Assembly: GCF_043876815.1 (NCBI RefSeq)
Contig: NZ_JBAWKA010000001.1
Location: forward strand, 1,178,001 to 1,242,000
Origin: Gaetbulibacter_A sp043876815
GTDB lineage: Bacteria; Bacteroidota; Bacteroidia; Flavobacteriales; Flavobacteriaceae
Direction: 5' to 3'
DNA length: 64,000 bases
The translations under genes and the position numbers were made by a program. This document shows positions 16,912 through 24,623 of the stretch, one piece after another (the stretch's first letter is position 1; the number at the start of each line of letters is the position of its first letter). Below the pieces are notes generated by a model, which saw only the letters and a program-made list of their open reading frames with translations, ran no database searches and was not told the DNA's origin.

Positions 16912-17826
16912 ATGCGCGTTTTAATAACAGGAGCTACAGGACTTATTGGAAGCCATGTTGTGGCTCGTTGTAAAGAGAATAATATTCAAGTACATTATCT
17001 GACCACCAGTAAAGCTAAAATTAAAAATTCGAATGACTACAAAGGTTTTTATTGGAATACGGATACCGCAGCAATTGACAAGGCTTGTTTTGAAGGTGTT
17101 GATGCGATTATCCATCTAGCAGGAGCCAGCGTTTCCAAGCGTTGGACATCGGCGTACAAAAAAGAAATTCTGGATAGTCGGATTAAATCAACCCATTTAT
17201 TGATACAATCATTAATTGGTGAAGAACATACGATAAAGCAAATCGTTTCTGCAAGTGCCATCGGTATTTATCCAGATTCATTAGTGCATTATTACGATGA
17301 GAATTTTACCGATTTTAATGCAGATTCCTTTCTCCCGCTTGTCGTGAATAAATGGGAAGCAGCGGTTGATGATTTCAAGGAATTAGGCATTTCTGTTTCA
17401 AAAATTAGGATAGGTCTGGTATTAGCGGAAGATGGTGGAGCATTACCTACCCTTGTTAAACCCATAAAGTATGGTATTGGAGCTGCTTTTGGAAGTGGGA
17501 AGCAATGGCAATCCTGGATCCATATCCATGATTTATCTAAAATGTTTCTTACCGTTTTAGAGGATGAATTAACAGGGGTCTTTAATGGAGTGGCTCCAAA
17601 TCCTGTGACTAATAATGATCTGGTAACAATGGCAGCTAAAGTCCTTAATAAACCATTGGTACTGCCAAACATTCCTAAATTCGTGATGCATGTACTACTT
17701 GGAGAAATGCACACTATATTATTTGAAAGCCAACGTGTGAGTTCAAAAAAAATCCAAGAAGAAGGGTTTCAGTTTAAATACCACCGTTTAAAACCTGCCT
17801 TGGAAAATCTTTTATTACCTCAATAA
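16912..17826 (+). CDS. TIGR01777-type NAD(P)-binding epimerase family protein
   Basis: Starting at ATG 16912 the protein has 304 residues and opens at once with the Rossmann motif VLITGATGLIGSHVV. A box TATCTTTA at 16891-16898 just upstream supports this start over an ATG ten codons earlier. Family features include HLAGASVSKRW and SASAIGIYP and a C-terminal DUF1731-like segment. These are extended SDR proteins (YfcH/SulA-like) without a well-defined substrate. Ended by a clear terminator. Confidence 0.88.
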   Translation: MRVLITGATGLIGSHVVARCKENNIQVHYLTTSKAKIKNSNDYKGFYWNTDTAAIDKACFEGVDAIIHLAGASVSKRWTSAYKKEILDSRIKSTHLLIQSLIGEEHTIKQIVSASAIGIYPDSLVHYYDENFTDFNADSFLPLVVNKWEAAVDDFKELGISVSKIRIGLVLAEDGGALPTLVKPIKYGIGAAFGSGKQWQSWIHIHDLSKMFLTVLEDELTGVFNGVAPNPVTNNDLVTMAAKVLNKPLVLPNIPKFVMHVLLGEMHTILFESQRVSSKKIQEEGFQFKYHRLKPALENLLLPQ

Positions 17827-17836
17827 TATAAAAATA

Positions 17837-17864
17837 AAAAAGTCTCAAATACTTGAGACTTTTT
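17837..17864. terminator. Intrinsic terminator after the epimerase gene
   Basis: AAAAAGTCTCAA (17837-17848), loop ATAC, TTGAGACTTTTT (17853-17864). Symmetrical A/T flanks make it bidirectional. Confidence 0.85.
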
Positions 17865-17918
17865 TAAAAATGAAAGGCTCTTATCAGCCGTAGTCACCTT
17901 CATTTTAAAGCTATTAAT

Positions 17919-17977
17919 TTAAACTAACATAATTAGTTTAAGGAGAATCATTTCTTTTTCACAGCAATTTTATTCTC
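17919..17977 (+). ncRNA. Candidate structured RNA element upstream of grpE, copy 1 of a shared motif
   Basis: A 9-bp hairpin (TTAAACTAA 17919-17927 with TTAGTTTAA 17933-17941) is followed by GAGAAT (17943-17948), the motif TTTCTTTTTCACAGCAATTT (from 17951) and ATTCTC (17972-17977), which can close a second stem around the motif. The same U-rich motif preceded by a hairpin recurs after dnaJ at 19977. It lies in the otherwise gene-free 300-base gap 17827-18126. No clear promoter of its own was found, so this copy could instead be a processed leader or a DNA element. Confidence 0.4.
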
Positions 17978-18074
17978 TGTCTCAAAGATAATAAAAATGT
18001 TTAATAAAAACAAAAAAAAGTTAAACAAAAATATAATAAAAAATTTTTATGACATTATGGCATTTTGATAATAA

Positions 18075-18090
18075 TGGCAGTACTTTTGCC
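18075..18090 (+). promoter_or_regulatory. Candidate sigma-54 promoter (overlapping a TAnnTTTG box) for grpE-dnaJ
   Basis: TGGCAGTACTTTTGCC has the GG (18076-18077) and GC (18088-18089) of the -24/-12 elements separated by exactly ten bases. The same stretch contains TACTTTTG (18081-18088), a perfect primary-sigma -7 box. grpE starts at 18127, about 26 bases after the predicted start. Which sigma factor uses it cannot be decided from sequence. Confidence 0.5.
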
Positions 18091-18126
18091 AATTCTTTGC
18101 CGTAGAGCATAAATTGACAAAAAGCG

Positions 18127-18708
18127 ATGAGTAAAAATAAAGACAACAAACAAGACCAAGCTCAGGAGCAGGTTGAATCTTCTGAAACGCAGACGGTTGA
18201 TCCTTCTGAGGAAAATACTAAGGCATCTTCTAAAAAAAAGGATAATATTGAAGAAGATGCTCAAGACAGAATAGAAGCGGAATTGAAGCAGGAAAAAGAT
18301 AAGTTTTTGCGCTTGTTTGCGGAATTTGAAAATTACAAGCGACGCACAGCGAAAGAACGCATTGAATTATTTGCTACTGCTAGTGAGGATGTTATGAAGA
18401 CCCTTTTGCCGGTTGTAGACGATTTTGAGCGTGCCCTGACACACCTGAAAGGACATGAAGGTGCAGACGAATTAAATAAAGGTGTGGATCTGATTTATCA
18501 AAAACTTTTAAAAACTTTAGAGCAAAAGGGATTGAAATCTATCGAAATAGAAAATGGAGATCCTTTTGATGCTGATAAACACGAAGCGGTGACCCAAATT
18601 CCGGCACCGAGTGATGATTTAAAAGGCAAAATTATAGATGTTATTGAAAAAGGTTACAAGCTGGGAGATAAGATCATTCGTTTCCCAAAAGTTGTAATTG
18701 GACAATAA
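18127..18708 (+). CDS. grpE: GrpE nucleotide exchange factor
   Basis: A 193-residue co-chaperone that releases ADP from DnaK. It has a long charged, disordered N-terminus (about residues 1-55), a coiled-coil stretch, and the core signature FENYKRRTAKERIELF followed by PVVDDFERAL and the C-terminal beta domain ending GYKLGDKIIRFPKVVIG. dnaJ starts nine bases after its stop codon, so the two form an operon; dnaK is not in the window. Confidence 0.97.
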   Translation: MSKNKDNKQDQAQEQVESSETQTVDPSEENTKASSKKKDNIEEDAQDRIEAELKQEKDKFLRLFAEFENYKRRTAKERIELFATASEDVMKTLLPVVDDFERALTHLKGHEGADELNKGVDLIYQKLLKTLEQKGLKSIEIENGDPFDADKHEAVTQIPAPSDDLKGKIIDVIEKGYKLGDKIIRFPKVVIGQ

Positions 18709-18717
18709 ATTTAAAAT

Positions 18718-19833
18718 ATGGCAAAAAGAGACTACTACGAAGTATTAGGAGTAAGTAAAAGCGCGAGTGCAGCTGAAATAAAGAAGGCTTACAGAAAAAA
18801 GGCTATTCAATTTCATCCTGATAAAAATCCGGATGACAAGGAGGCAGAGGCCAAATTTAAGGAAGCAGCAGAGGCTTACGAGGTTTTGAGTAATCCTGAT
18901 AAAAAAGCCAGATACGATCAGTTTGGTCATCAAGCCTTCGAAGGCGGCGGTGGTTTTGGCGGCGGAAATATGAATATGGATGACATATTCAGTCAGTTTG
19001 GAGATATTTTTGGTGGCGCATTTGGTGGTGGTGGTTTTTCTGGTTTTGCCGGTGGCGGTCAGCGCCGTACAAAAGGTAGTAATCTGCGTATCCGTGTGAA
19101 ATTGACTTTGGATGAAATTGCTAATGGCGTTGAAAAGAAAATTAAAGTAAAACGAAAAGTGCAGGCACCCGGCACTACCTATAAAACCTGCTCAAACTGT
19201 AATGGAACCGGGCAAGTAACCCGTATAGCAAATACCATTTTGGGGAGAATGCAAACGTCCTCGCCCTGTAATGCTTGTGGTGGCGCAGGAGAAGTTATCG
19301 ATAAAAAACCAAACGATGCTGATGCGCAGGGATTAAAAGTTTCCGAGGAAACCGTATCTATTAAAATACCCGCTGGTGTTGTAGATGGTATGCAATTAAA
19401 AGTTTCGGGTAAAGGAAATGAAGCACCAGGGAATGGATATTCCGGAGATTTATTAGTGGCAATTGAGGAAGTTCCACATGAAAGGTTGCAACGTGAAGGC
19501 GATAATTTGCATTATGATCTGTATGTAAGTTATCCGGATGCTGTACTAGGAACTTCTAAGGAAATTGATACTGTGACCGGGAAGGTTCGCATCAAAATAG
19601 AAGAAGGCGTTCAATCCGGTAAAATTTTGCGCTTACGCGGAAAAGGTATACCGAGTATTAATGGTTACGGAAAAGGGGATTTGTTGGTTCATGTTAATGT
19701 ATGGACACCTAAAACCCTTAATAAGGAACAGAAAGAATTTTTTGAATCCATGCGTAATGATGAACACTTTGAGCCTAAACCAGAAAGCTCGGATAAATCA
19801 TTTTTCGAAAAAGTTAAGGATATGTTTTCTTAA
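18718..19833 (+). CDS. dnaJ: DnaJ co-chaperone with a reduced zinc-binding domain
   Basis: A 371-residue Hsp40. The J-domain (residues 3-70) carries HPD at 33-35, the DnaK-stimulating loop; a G/F-rich linker (75-115) and two C-terminal substrate-binding domains follow. Only two CxxCxGxG motifs are present, starting at C158 and C184, instead of four. They flank the ILGRMQT segment, so they are motifs 2 and 3, which form zinc centre II; motifs 1 and 4 (centre I) are missing. As far as I know, this reduction is usual in several flavobacterial DnaJ proteins. Confidence 0.97.
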   Translation: MAKRDYYEVLGVSKSASAAEIKKAYRKKAIQFHPDKNPDDKEAEAKFKEAAEAYEVLSNPDKKARYDQFGHQAFEGGGGFGGGNMNMDDIFSQFGDIFGGAFGGGGFSGFAGGGQRRTKGSNLRIRVKLTLDEIANGVEKKIKVKRKVQAPGTTYKTCSNCNGTGQVTRIANTILGRMQTSSPCNACGGAGEVIDKKPNDADAQGLKVSEETVSIKIPAGVVDGMQLKVSGKGNEAPGNGYSGDLLVAIEEVPHERLQREGDNLHYDLYVSYPDAVLGTSKEIDTVTGKVRIKIEEGVQSGKILRLRGKGIPSINGYGKGDLLVHVNVWTPKTLNKEQKEFFESMRNDEHFEPKPESSDKSFFEKVKDMFS

Positions 19834-19856
19834 ATTGAGAATAATGTAATCAAAAT

Positions 19857-19884
19857 AAAAATTCCGTTTAGAAACGGAATTTTT
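19857..19884. terminator. Intrinsic terminator after dnaJ
   Basis: AAAAATTCCGTTT (19857-19869) pairs with AAACGGAATTTTT (19872-19884), followed by more T residues. Confidence 0.85.
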
Positions 19885-19939
19885 TTTGTTTTGAACTCAG
19901 TTTATTTGTTAGTTTTTCTTCTAGTTGTAAAAAAAAAAC

Positions 19940-20035
19940 TATATTTGATCTATCACTAATAATTTTAGTGGTAATTTTTCTTTTTCATAGCAATTTTTTT
20001 CCCATCCTTAATTTCTATTAAGGGTGGGTTTTGTT
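19940..20035 (+). ncRNA. Candidate small RNA of about 80 nt with its own promoter and terminator, copy 2 of the shared motif
   Basis: A perfect -7 box TATATTTG (19940-19947) is followed by a hairpin (CACTAA 19954-19959 with TTAGTG 19965-19970), the U-rich motif TTTCTTTTTCATAGCAATTT (from 19977), and a strong 11-bp terminator hairpin (CCCATCCTTAA 20001-20011 with TTAAGGGTGGG 20018-20028) ending in TTTTG. It lies after the dnaJ terminator in the 327-base gap and contains no useful ORF. The same motif occurs upstream of grpE at 17951. A predicted start near 19953 gives an RNA of about 80 nt. Confidence 0.6.
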
Positions 20036-20160
20036 TTTAGGACTTTTTGAAGTTATTCTTTTTAACGTTTTCACTTATTTTAAATGCCCCTTAAATATTA
20101 AGTTAAGAACACAGCAACTCTGTTAACATTTAATATATTTACCAAAAAAAGACATATTTA

Positions 20161-21087
20161 ATGGCTCACTTATTAGAGGTCGATCAGGTCTCCAAAAAAT
20201 TCGGCAACTATACCGCATTGAACAGCGTTTCCATTCAGGTACCAAAAGGAAGTATTTTTGGCCTTTTAGGTCCAAATGGCGCTGGCAAAACCACACTAAT
20301 TCGCATTATTAACCAAATTACGGCTCCAGATTCCGGAACTGTTTTATTAGATGGTAGCTTTCTTGAGGAAAATCATGTTAAAGATATTGGTTATTTACCT
20401 GAAGAGCGCGGATTGTATAAGTCGATGAAAGTAGGGGAGCAGGCGCTATACTTGGCTCAGTTGAAAGGACTAAGTAAATCCGAGGCTAAAAAACGCTTAA
20501 ATTTTTGGTTCGACCGATTGGAAATTGGTGATTGGTGGAACAAAAAGATCCAAGAGCTATCCAAAGGAATGGCCCAAAAAATACAATTTATCGTGACGGT
20601 TCTACATGAACCTAAACTATTGATTTTTGATGAACCCTTTTCGGGATTCGACCCCATAAATGCGAACCTGATCAAAGACGAGATATTGCGTTTGCGGAGT
20701 GAAGGCGCAACAATTATTTTTTCAACCCACCGCATGGAATCAGTGGAAGAACTTTGCGATGATATTGCCCTGATTAATAAATCAAATAAAATTCTAGATG
20801 GGAAGCTCATCGATATAAAACGACAATATAAAAGCAATACCTATGAGGTAGGTATTCGGGGTGATCATTCGCAATTAACACAATTAATTACTGATAAATT
20901 TGAAACCTCTCAAGCTCGTTTTAAAACGTTGGAGGATGAACTTAAATTAAACATCAAAATCAAAGAGGAGGATAGCCCAAACGATCTCTTGTCATTTCTA
21001 ACAAGGCATGGAGAAGTATCTCATTTTGTTGAGCTTATCCCGAGTGTCAATGATATTTTTATTCAAACTGTAAAGCGCAATAACTAG
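20161..21087 (+). CDS. ABC transporter ATP-binding protein (NatA-like)
   Basis: A 308-residue ATPase with Walker A GPNGAGKTT, signature ELSKGMAQKIQFI, Walker B LLIFDEPFSGFDP and the switch histidine in STHRMESVEEL. A C-terminal domain of about 90 residues follows the ATPase, as in the NatA/DUF4162 group. It pairs with the permease four bases downstream. Together they form an ABC-2 type exporter; NatAB pumps sodium in Bacillus, but the substrate here is unknown. Confidence 0.92.
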   Translation: MAHLLEVDQVSKKFGNYTALNSVSIQVPKGSIFGLLGPNGAGKTTLIRIINQITAPDSGTVLLDGSFLEENHVKDIGYLPEERGLYKSMKVGEQALYLAQLKGLSKSEAKKRLNFWFDRLEIGDWWNKKIQELSKGMAQKIQFIVTVLHEPKLLIFDEPFSGFDPINANLIKDEILRLRSEGATIIFSTHRMESVEELCDDIALINKSNKILDGKLIDIKRQYKSNTYEVGIRGDHSQLTQLITDKFETSQARFKTLEDELKLNIKIKEEDSPNDLLSFLTRHGEVSHFVELIPSVNDIFIQTVKRNN

Positions 21088-21091
21088 AGTT

Positions 21092-22405
21092 ATGAATCAT
21101 TTACCATTAATTATAAAACGTGAATATTTAACCAAGGTTAGAAACAGGTCCTTTATTGTAATGACTGTTTTGAGTCCGCTTATTTTTGTCGCCTTGGTAG
21201 CGGTAATCGCTTATTTAACCCAACTTAATAAAGATAAAGTACGCGTTATTAATATTCTCGATCCTAGTGGTGTAGTGCAAAACACCTTTGAAAGTTCTGA
21301 AAATACCAGATATGCCGTTTTAGGAAATATGTCATTGGATGAAGCCAAGGAACTCTCGAAAAGAACGGAAACATTTGGTTTGTTATATGTAGAGGATTCC
21401 GGTGATGCGGAAGATATTTCCAAGCGCATAAAATTTTTTTCAGATGAATCCCCATCACTCAATATCATAAATGATCTGGAGAACAAATTAGATAAAACTT
21501 TAACTGATTTAAAACTAGAGAGTGCAGGTATCAATATTCAATCAATTGAAAATTCCAAGGTAAGAGTCACAATTCATCAAGAAAGTTTTGATGGCGAAAA
21601 AACATCTAAAATAGATAGTTTGGTGAAACTTATTTTTGGTGGTGCAGCAGGATATCTCCTGTTCATGTTCATTATTATTTATGGAAACATGATCATGAGA
21701 AGTGTTATTGAGGAAAAAACCAGCCGAATTATTGAGGTGATTATTTCTTCGGTAAAACCTTTACAGTTGATGCTTGGAAAAATTATTGGAACCTCCCTGG
21801 CCGGTATTACCCAATTTGCTATTTGGCTCTTATTTGGAGGAATTTTAATAACGGTAACCTCAGTCATTTTTAATATCGATCTTTCGGAAATTGAAACCCC
21901 TCAGAAAGCTATGGTAGACCAGATGGTTGCCAGTCCGGATTTTAATGCTCAGGTTGAAAACTTTATAACAGCATTTTATCATTTACCATTGCTCAATCTC
22001 ATTATAGCGTTTGTCTTGTTCTTCATTGCCGGATATTTATTGTACAGTTCGCTGTATGCCGCTATCGGGGCTGCAGTAGATAACGAAACGGATACACAGC
22101 AATTTATGCTACCTATTATAATGCCTCTTATGCTTGCAGTATATATTGGTTTTTTCACGGTTATTGAAGATCCTCACGGAACGGTATCAACCGTATTTTC
22201 TTTCATACCGTTTACTTCACCTATCGTGATGCTCATGCGAATTCCGTTTGGTGTTCCAATTTGGCATCAAATAGTGTCTCTTTTAATTTTATTAGGTACT
22301 TTTATGCTTATTGTATGGTTTGCTGCCAAAATTTACCGTGTAGGTATTTTAATGTACGGTAAAAAACCTAGTTGGAAAGAAATCATTAAATGGGTTAGGT
22401 ATTGA
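21092..22405 (+). CDS. ABC-2 type exporter permease (NatB-like)
   Basis: A 437-residue membrane protein: one N-terminal transmembrane helix (about residues 22-42), a periplasmic domain of about 130 residues, then about six helices. The segment RSVIEEKTSRIIEVIISSVKP is the typical family motif following the second helix. Partner of the ATPase directly upstream; the mechanosensitive channel gene follows after 14 bases, so it belongs to the same operon. Confidence 0.9.
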   Translation: MNHLPLIIKREYLTKVRNRSFIVMTVLSPLIFVALVAVIAYLTQLNKDKVRVINILDPSGVVQNTFESSENTRYAVLGNMSLDEAKELSKRTETFGLLYVEDSGDAEDISKRIKFFSDESPSLNIINDLENKLDKTLTDLKLESAGINIQSIENSKVRVTIHQESFDGEKTSKIDSLVKLIFGGAAGYLLFMFIIIYGNMIMRSVIEEKTSRIIEVIISSVKPLQLMLGKIIGTSLAGITQFAIWLLFGGILITVTSVIFNIDLSEIETPQKAMVDQMVASPDFNAQVENFITAFYHLPLLNLIIAFVLFFIAGYLLYSSLYAAIGAAVDNETDTQQFMLPIIMPLMLAVYIGFFTVIEDPHGTVSTVFSFIPFTSPIVMLMRIPFGVPIWHQIVSLLILLGTFMLIVWFAAKIYRVGILMYGKKPSWKEIIKWVRY

Positions 22406-22419
22406 AGCATTAGTATAGT

Positions 22420-23331
22420 ATGAATCAGAATATAAAAGAAATAGAGGATAGGATTAAGGAAAGCTCATTATGGGACAAGTTTGTCGAGTTTCTGGATTTT
22501 AGGCTTATTGATTTCACCTACGGAACTGGGCAAGACGCACATGATATTGTCCTTAAAGTGAAATATGTGTTACTTGTAGCCCTAGTAATGATATTTACAA
22601 CCTATCTTTTACGATTGGTAAATCGCTGGGTAACACGGAAAATGCCTCGGGAGGATAAGGTGAAATTCAATACCGTATTTTCTTTTGGACGATGGATCAT
22701 TTATATTATTGTAATTCTTATTGTATTTGATTCGATAGGTATAAATGTTACAGCGGTTTTTGCGGCTTCCGCTGCCTTATTGATCGGTGTTGGATTAGCT
22801 TTGCAGACTCTATTTCAGGATATAATTTCTGGAATTTTTATTTTAATCGATCAATCGGCGCATGTAGGAGATATTATAGAAATAAACGGTAAGGTTGGCC
22901 GTGTTGAAGAAATTAAACTTCGAACTACCCGAGCGGTAACCATAGACAATAAAGTATTGATCATTCCCAACCATATGTACCTGGAAAACAGTTTGTTTAA
23001 CTGGACGCAGAATAACAATATAACCAGGGAATCGGTTACCGTAGGGGTTGCTTACGGCAGTGATGTACAATTGGTTAAAAAATTGTTACTTCAAGCAGCA
23101 AACGATCATAAAAGTGTTTTAGAAGATCCTCCACCATTGGTTTTGTTCACTGATTTTGGTGATAGCTCATTAAACTTTAAACTCATTTTTACTATTGACG
23201 ATTCATTTATGGCCGCTATTCCTCAGAGTGAATTGCGCTTTGAGATAGATCGCTTGTTCCGTGAAAATAATATTACAATTCCATTTCCGCAGCGCGATAT
23301 TCATATTATTCAAAATCAAAATAAGGCTTAA
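22420..23331 (+). CDS. MscS-family mechanosensitive ion channel
   Basis: A 303-residue protein with an N-terminal soluble/amphipathic region, about three transmembrane helices and the pore-lining helix with small residues (AASAALLIGVGLALQTLF), followed by the beta domain containing GDIIEINGKVGRVEEI and the C-terminal alpha-beta domain. It would open under hypo-osmotic membrane tension. Same operon as the ABC exporter upstream; a sigma-54 promoter separates it from the next gene. Confidence 0.93.
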   Translation: MNQNIKEIEDRIKESSLWDKFVEFLDFRLIDFTYGTGQDAHDIVLKVKYVLLVALVMIFTTYLLRLVNRWVTRKMPREDKVKFNTVFSFGRWIIYIIVILIVFDSIGINVTAVFAASAALLIGVGLALQTLFQDIISGIFILIDQSAHVGDIIEINGKVGRVEEIKLRTTRAVTIDNKVLIIPNHMYLENSLFNWTQNNNITRESVTVGVAYGSDVQLVKKLLLQAANDHKSVLEDPPPLVLFTDFGDSSLNFKLIFTIDDSFMAAIPQSELRFEIDRLFRENNITIPFPQRDIHIIQNQNKA

Positions 23332-23349
23332 TTTGAAAATAAAATGGTT

Positions 23350-23365
23350 TGGCAAGTTATTTGCA
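23350..23365 (+). promoter_or_regulatory. Sigma-54 promoter upstream of the response regulator
   Basis: TGGCAAGTTATTTGCA carries the -24 GG (23351-23352) and -12 GC (23363-23364) elements with exact ten-base spacing and agrees with the consensus TGGCAC-N5-TTGCA at all but one core position. No TAnnTTTG box overlaps it. The predicted start near 23376 lies about 30 bases before the ATG at 23407. The downstream gene encodes a sigma-54 activator, so autoregulation is likely. Confidence 0.7.
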
Positions 23366-23406
23366 GTTTTCGAACCAATAACTAAATATAATACAGCATT
23401 TAAAGC

Positions 23407-24570
23407 ATGGCAAAAATATTAGTAATAGAAGACGAAGCAGCGATCCGACGTGTATTGGTAAAAATTCTTTCTGAAGAAAATGATGCCTATCAACTTGAGG
23501 AAGCTGAAGATGGTCTGGCGGGTGTTGAAAAGATAAAGAATGAGGATTACGATCTTATTTTATGTGATATTAAAATGCCTAAAATGGATGGTGTTGAGGT
23601 ATTGGAAGCTGTTAAAAAAATAAAACCTGAAATTCCTGTAGTCATGATCTCCGGACATGGTGACCTGGATACCGCTGTGAATACCATGCGTTTAGGTGCT
23701 TTTGATTACATTTCAAAACCACCGGATTTAAACCGACTTTTAAATACTGTTCGAAATGCTGTAGACCGTAAAGAGCTGGTTGTTGAAAATAAAATCCTAA
23801 AGAAAAAGGTCAGTAAAAAATACGAAATGGTGGGTGATAGTGAGGCTATTTCTAAGATTAAAGACATCATAGATAAAGTTGCTCAAACCGATGCCCGTGT
23901 TTTAATAACGGGTCCTAATGGTACAGGAAAAGAATTAGTAGCACATTGGCTTCATGAAAAAAGCCATCGAAGTAAGGGCAACTTAATTGAGGTGAACTGC
24001 GCAGCGATTCCAAGCGAATTAATTGAAAGTGAATTGTTCGGACATGTAAAAGGCTCTTTTACCAATGCTAATAAGGATCGGGCAGGAAAATTTGAGGCCG
24101 CTAATGGAGGAACCATTTTTTTGGATGAGATAGGCGATATGAGTTTATCCGCGCAAGCCAAGGTACTTCGGGCCTTACAGGAAAGTAAAATTCAACGTGT
24201 GGGTAGCGATAAGGATATAAAAGTTGATGTGCGGGTTATTGCTGCAACCAACAAGAATCTCAGTAAAGAAATTGAGGAAGGTAAATTTCGTGAAGATCTA
24301 TATCACCGACTTGCTGTTATACTTATCAATGTTCCATCTCTTAATGAACGCCGAGAGGATATTCCGTTACTAGTAAATCACTTTGCTGCCAAGATTGCAT
24401 CAGAACAAGGTACAGCTCAAAAAACGTTTTCAGACAGTGCTATTAAATTACTTCAGGATTACGATTGGACCGGTAACATCCGGGAGTTACGGAATGTAGT
24501 AGAACGGCTAATCATCCTCGGAGGTAAAGAGGTTAGTGAAACGGATGTAAAACTATTTGCCAGTAAATAA
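23407..24570 (+). CDS. Sigma-54-dependent response regulator lacking a DNA-binding domain
   Basis: A 387-residue NtrC-type protein. Residues 1-120 are a receiver domain with phosphorylation site D54, S82 and K104. Residues about 140-365 are a AAA+ sigma-54 activation domain with Walker A GPNGTGKE (169-176) and Walker B GGTIFLDEIGD. The loop that touches sigma-54, normally GAFTGA, reads GSFTNA (216-221). The chain ends about 20 residues after the AAA+ domain, so the usual Fis-type helix-turn-helix is missing. It may act from solution, like FlgR of Helicobacter. No histidine kinase is nearby. Confidence 0.93.
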   Translation: MAKILVIEDEAAIRRVLVKILSEENDAYQLEEAEDGLAGVEKIKNEDYDLILCDIKMPKMDGVEVLEAVKKIKPEIPVVMISGHGDLDTAVNTMRLGAFDYISKPPDLNRLLNTVRNAVDRKELVVENKILKKKVSKKYEMVGDSEAISKIKDIIDKVAQTDARVLITGPNGTGKELVAHWLHEKSHRSKGNLIEVNCAAIPSELIESELFGHVKGSFTNANKDRAGKFEAANGGTIFLDEIGDMSLSAQAKVLRALQESKIQRVGSDKDIKVDVRVIAATNKNLSKEIEEGKFREDLYHRLAVILINVPSLNERREDIPLLVNHFAAKIASEQGTAQKTFSDSAIKLLQDYDWTGNIRELRNVVERLIILGGKEVSETDVKLFASK

Positions 24571-24573
24571 AAA

Positions 24574-24596
24574 CCCCGCAACAAGACGTTGCAGGG
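24574..24596. terminator. Intrinsic terminator after the response regulator
   Basis: CCCCGCAAC (24574-24582) pairs with GTTGCAGGG (24588-24596) with one mismatch; a T-rich stretch follows. It lies between two convergent genes. Confidence 0.7.
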
Positions 24597-24623
24597 ATGA
24601 TATTTTTCTTTTTCTTTCACTCC

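Noticed and set aside
17868..17910. Possible riboswitch or short leader ORF (seven codons from ATG at 17870) before grpE
   Set aside because: A partial hairpin is present (AAAATGAA with TTCATTTT), but the sequence fits no riboswitch core I know and the ORF is too short and too far from grpE to judge.
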